Shown: piece after piece, positions 44,496-44,565 of the stretch
Position numbering within the stretch: the first letter of the stretch is position 1
Layout: each line of letters begins with the position of its first letter
Source of the DNA: Thiorhodococcus drewsii AZ1
Lineage (GTDB): Bacteria > Pseudomonadota > Gammaproteobacteria > Chromatiales > Chromatiaceae
DNA length: 44,565 bases
Direction: 5' to 3'
NCBI RefSeq assembly: GCF_000224065.1
Contig: NZ_AFWT01000039.1
Coordinates: forward strand, 1 to 44,565
The notes under the pieces: generated by a model
What the model saw: the letters and a program-made list of their open reading frames with translations, nothing else
Told to the model about the DNA's origin: nothing
The model's database searches: none
Position numbers and translations under genes: made by a program

Positions 44496-44565
44496 TGAAC
44501 GACTACCGACTGAGCGATGAAGAGCTGGCTGAGCTGCGTGCGGCCCACGCAGGGTGCGCGACATC
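44496..44565 (+). mobile_element. Start of an IS630-like transposase (cut by window edge)
   Basis: The last 70 bases encode MNDYRLSDEELAELRAAHAG, typical of the N-terminus of an IS630-family transposase (helix-turn-helix region, LSxEELAELRxxH). AGG lies upstream of the ATG. Only 23 residues are visible, so the family call rests on a short match and the element boundaries are unknown. Confidence 0.55.

Overview
The window is about 44.6 kb of GC-rich DNA from a gammaproteobacterium. The order leuC-leuD-leuB-asd-fimV-truA-trpF-trpB-trpA-accD-folC-dedD-cvpA-purF-metZ is the classic conserved run of Pseudomonas-like and purple sulfur bacteria. Protein character, GC bias and the mixture with a TauE/SafE exporter and an AmmeMemoRadiSam set suggest the Chromatiales (for example Chromatiaceae). 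That placement is inference; no photosynthesis or sulfur-oxidation gene lies in the window to prove it.

Bases 1-112 are the 3' end of a 5S rRNA gene and its terminator, so a ribosomal RNA operon ends immediately upstream of leuC. From 183 to about 19060 runs a long, almost gap-free plus-strand block of housekeeping genes: leucine synthesis, aspartate-semialdehyde dehydrogenase, the polar hub protein FimV, tRNA pseudouridine synthase, the last steps of tryptophan synthesis, the acetyl-CoA carboxylase beta subunit, folylpolyglutamate synthase, a SPOR protein, CvpA, PurF, a sulfhydrylase for methionine, and a COG4255 protein. Several junctions overlap by 4-23 bases.

From 19.1 to 30.8 kb the organisation is more local: YbaK, the peptidoglycan enzymes MtgA and Slt, and the three AmmeMemoRadiSam genes. 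amrS is on the plus strand and amrB-amrA on the minus strand. They are separated by a minus-strand run encoding a type IV pilin-like protein, a membrane GGDEF-EAL protein and a lipoprotein alpha/beta hydrolase.

From 30.8 to 37.6 kb lie a striking heptanucleotide tandem repeat, a TauE/SafE permease, an NDUFA9-type NAD(P)-binding protein, a PsiE-like protein, and a two-gene RND efflux system.

From 37.8 to 44.1 kb the content changes to a probable specialised-metabolism or export island: a SAM methyltransferase, an EntD-type phosphopantetheinyl transferase, a DUF697 membrane protein, a 54-residue two-helix membrane protein, a SyrD/PvdE-type cyclic-peptide exporter, an SPFH/band-7 protein translationally coupled to it, and a type II thioesterase. 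These are the accessory genes of a carrier-protein (NRPS/PKS-like) pathway, yet no synthetase is in the window. A degenerate coding fragment lies just before the exporter, and the start of an IS630-like transposase sits at the right edge. This region is the best candidate here for something undescribed.
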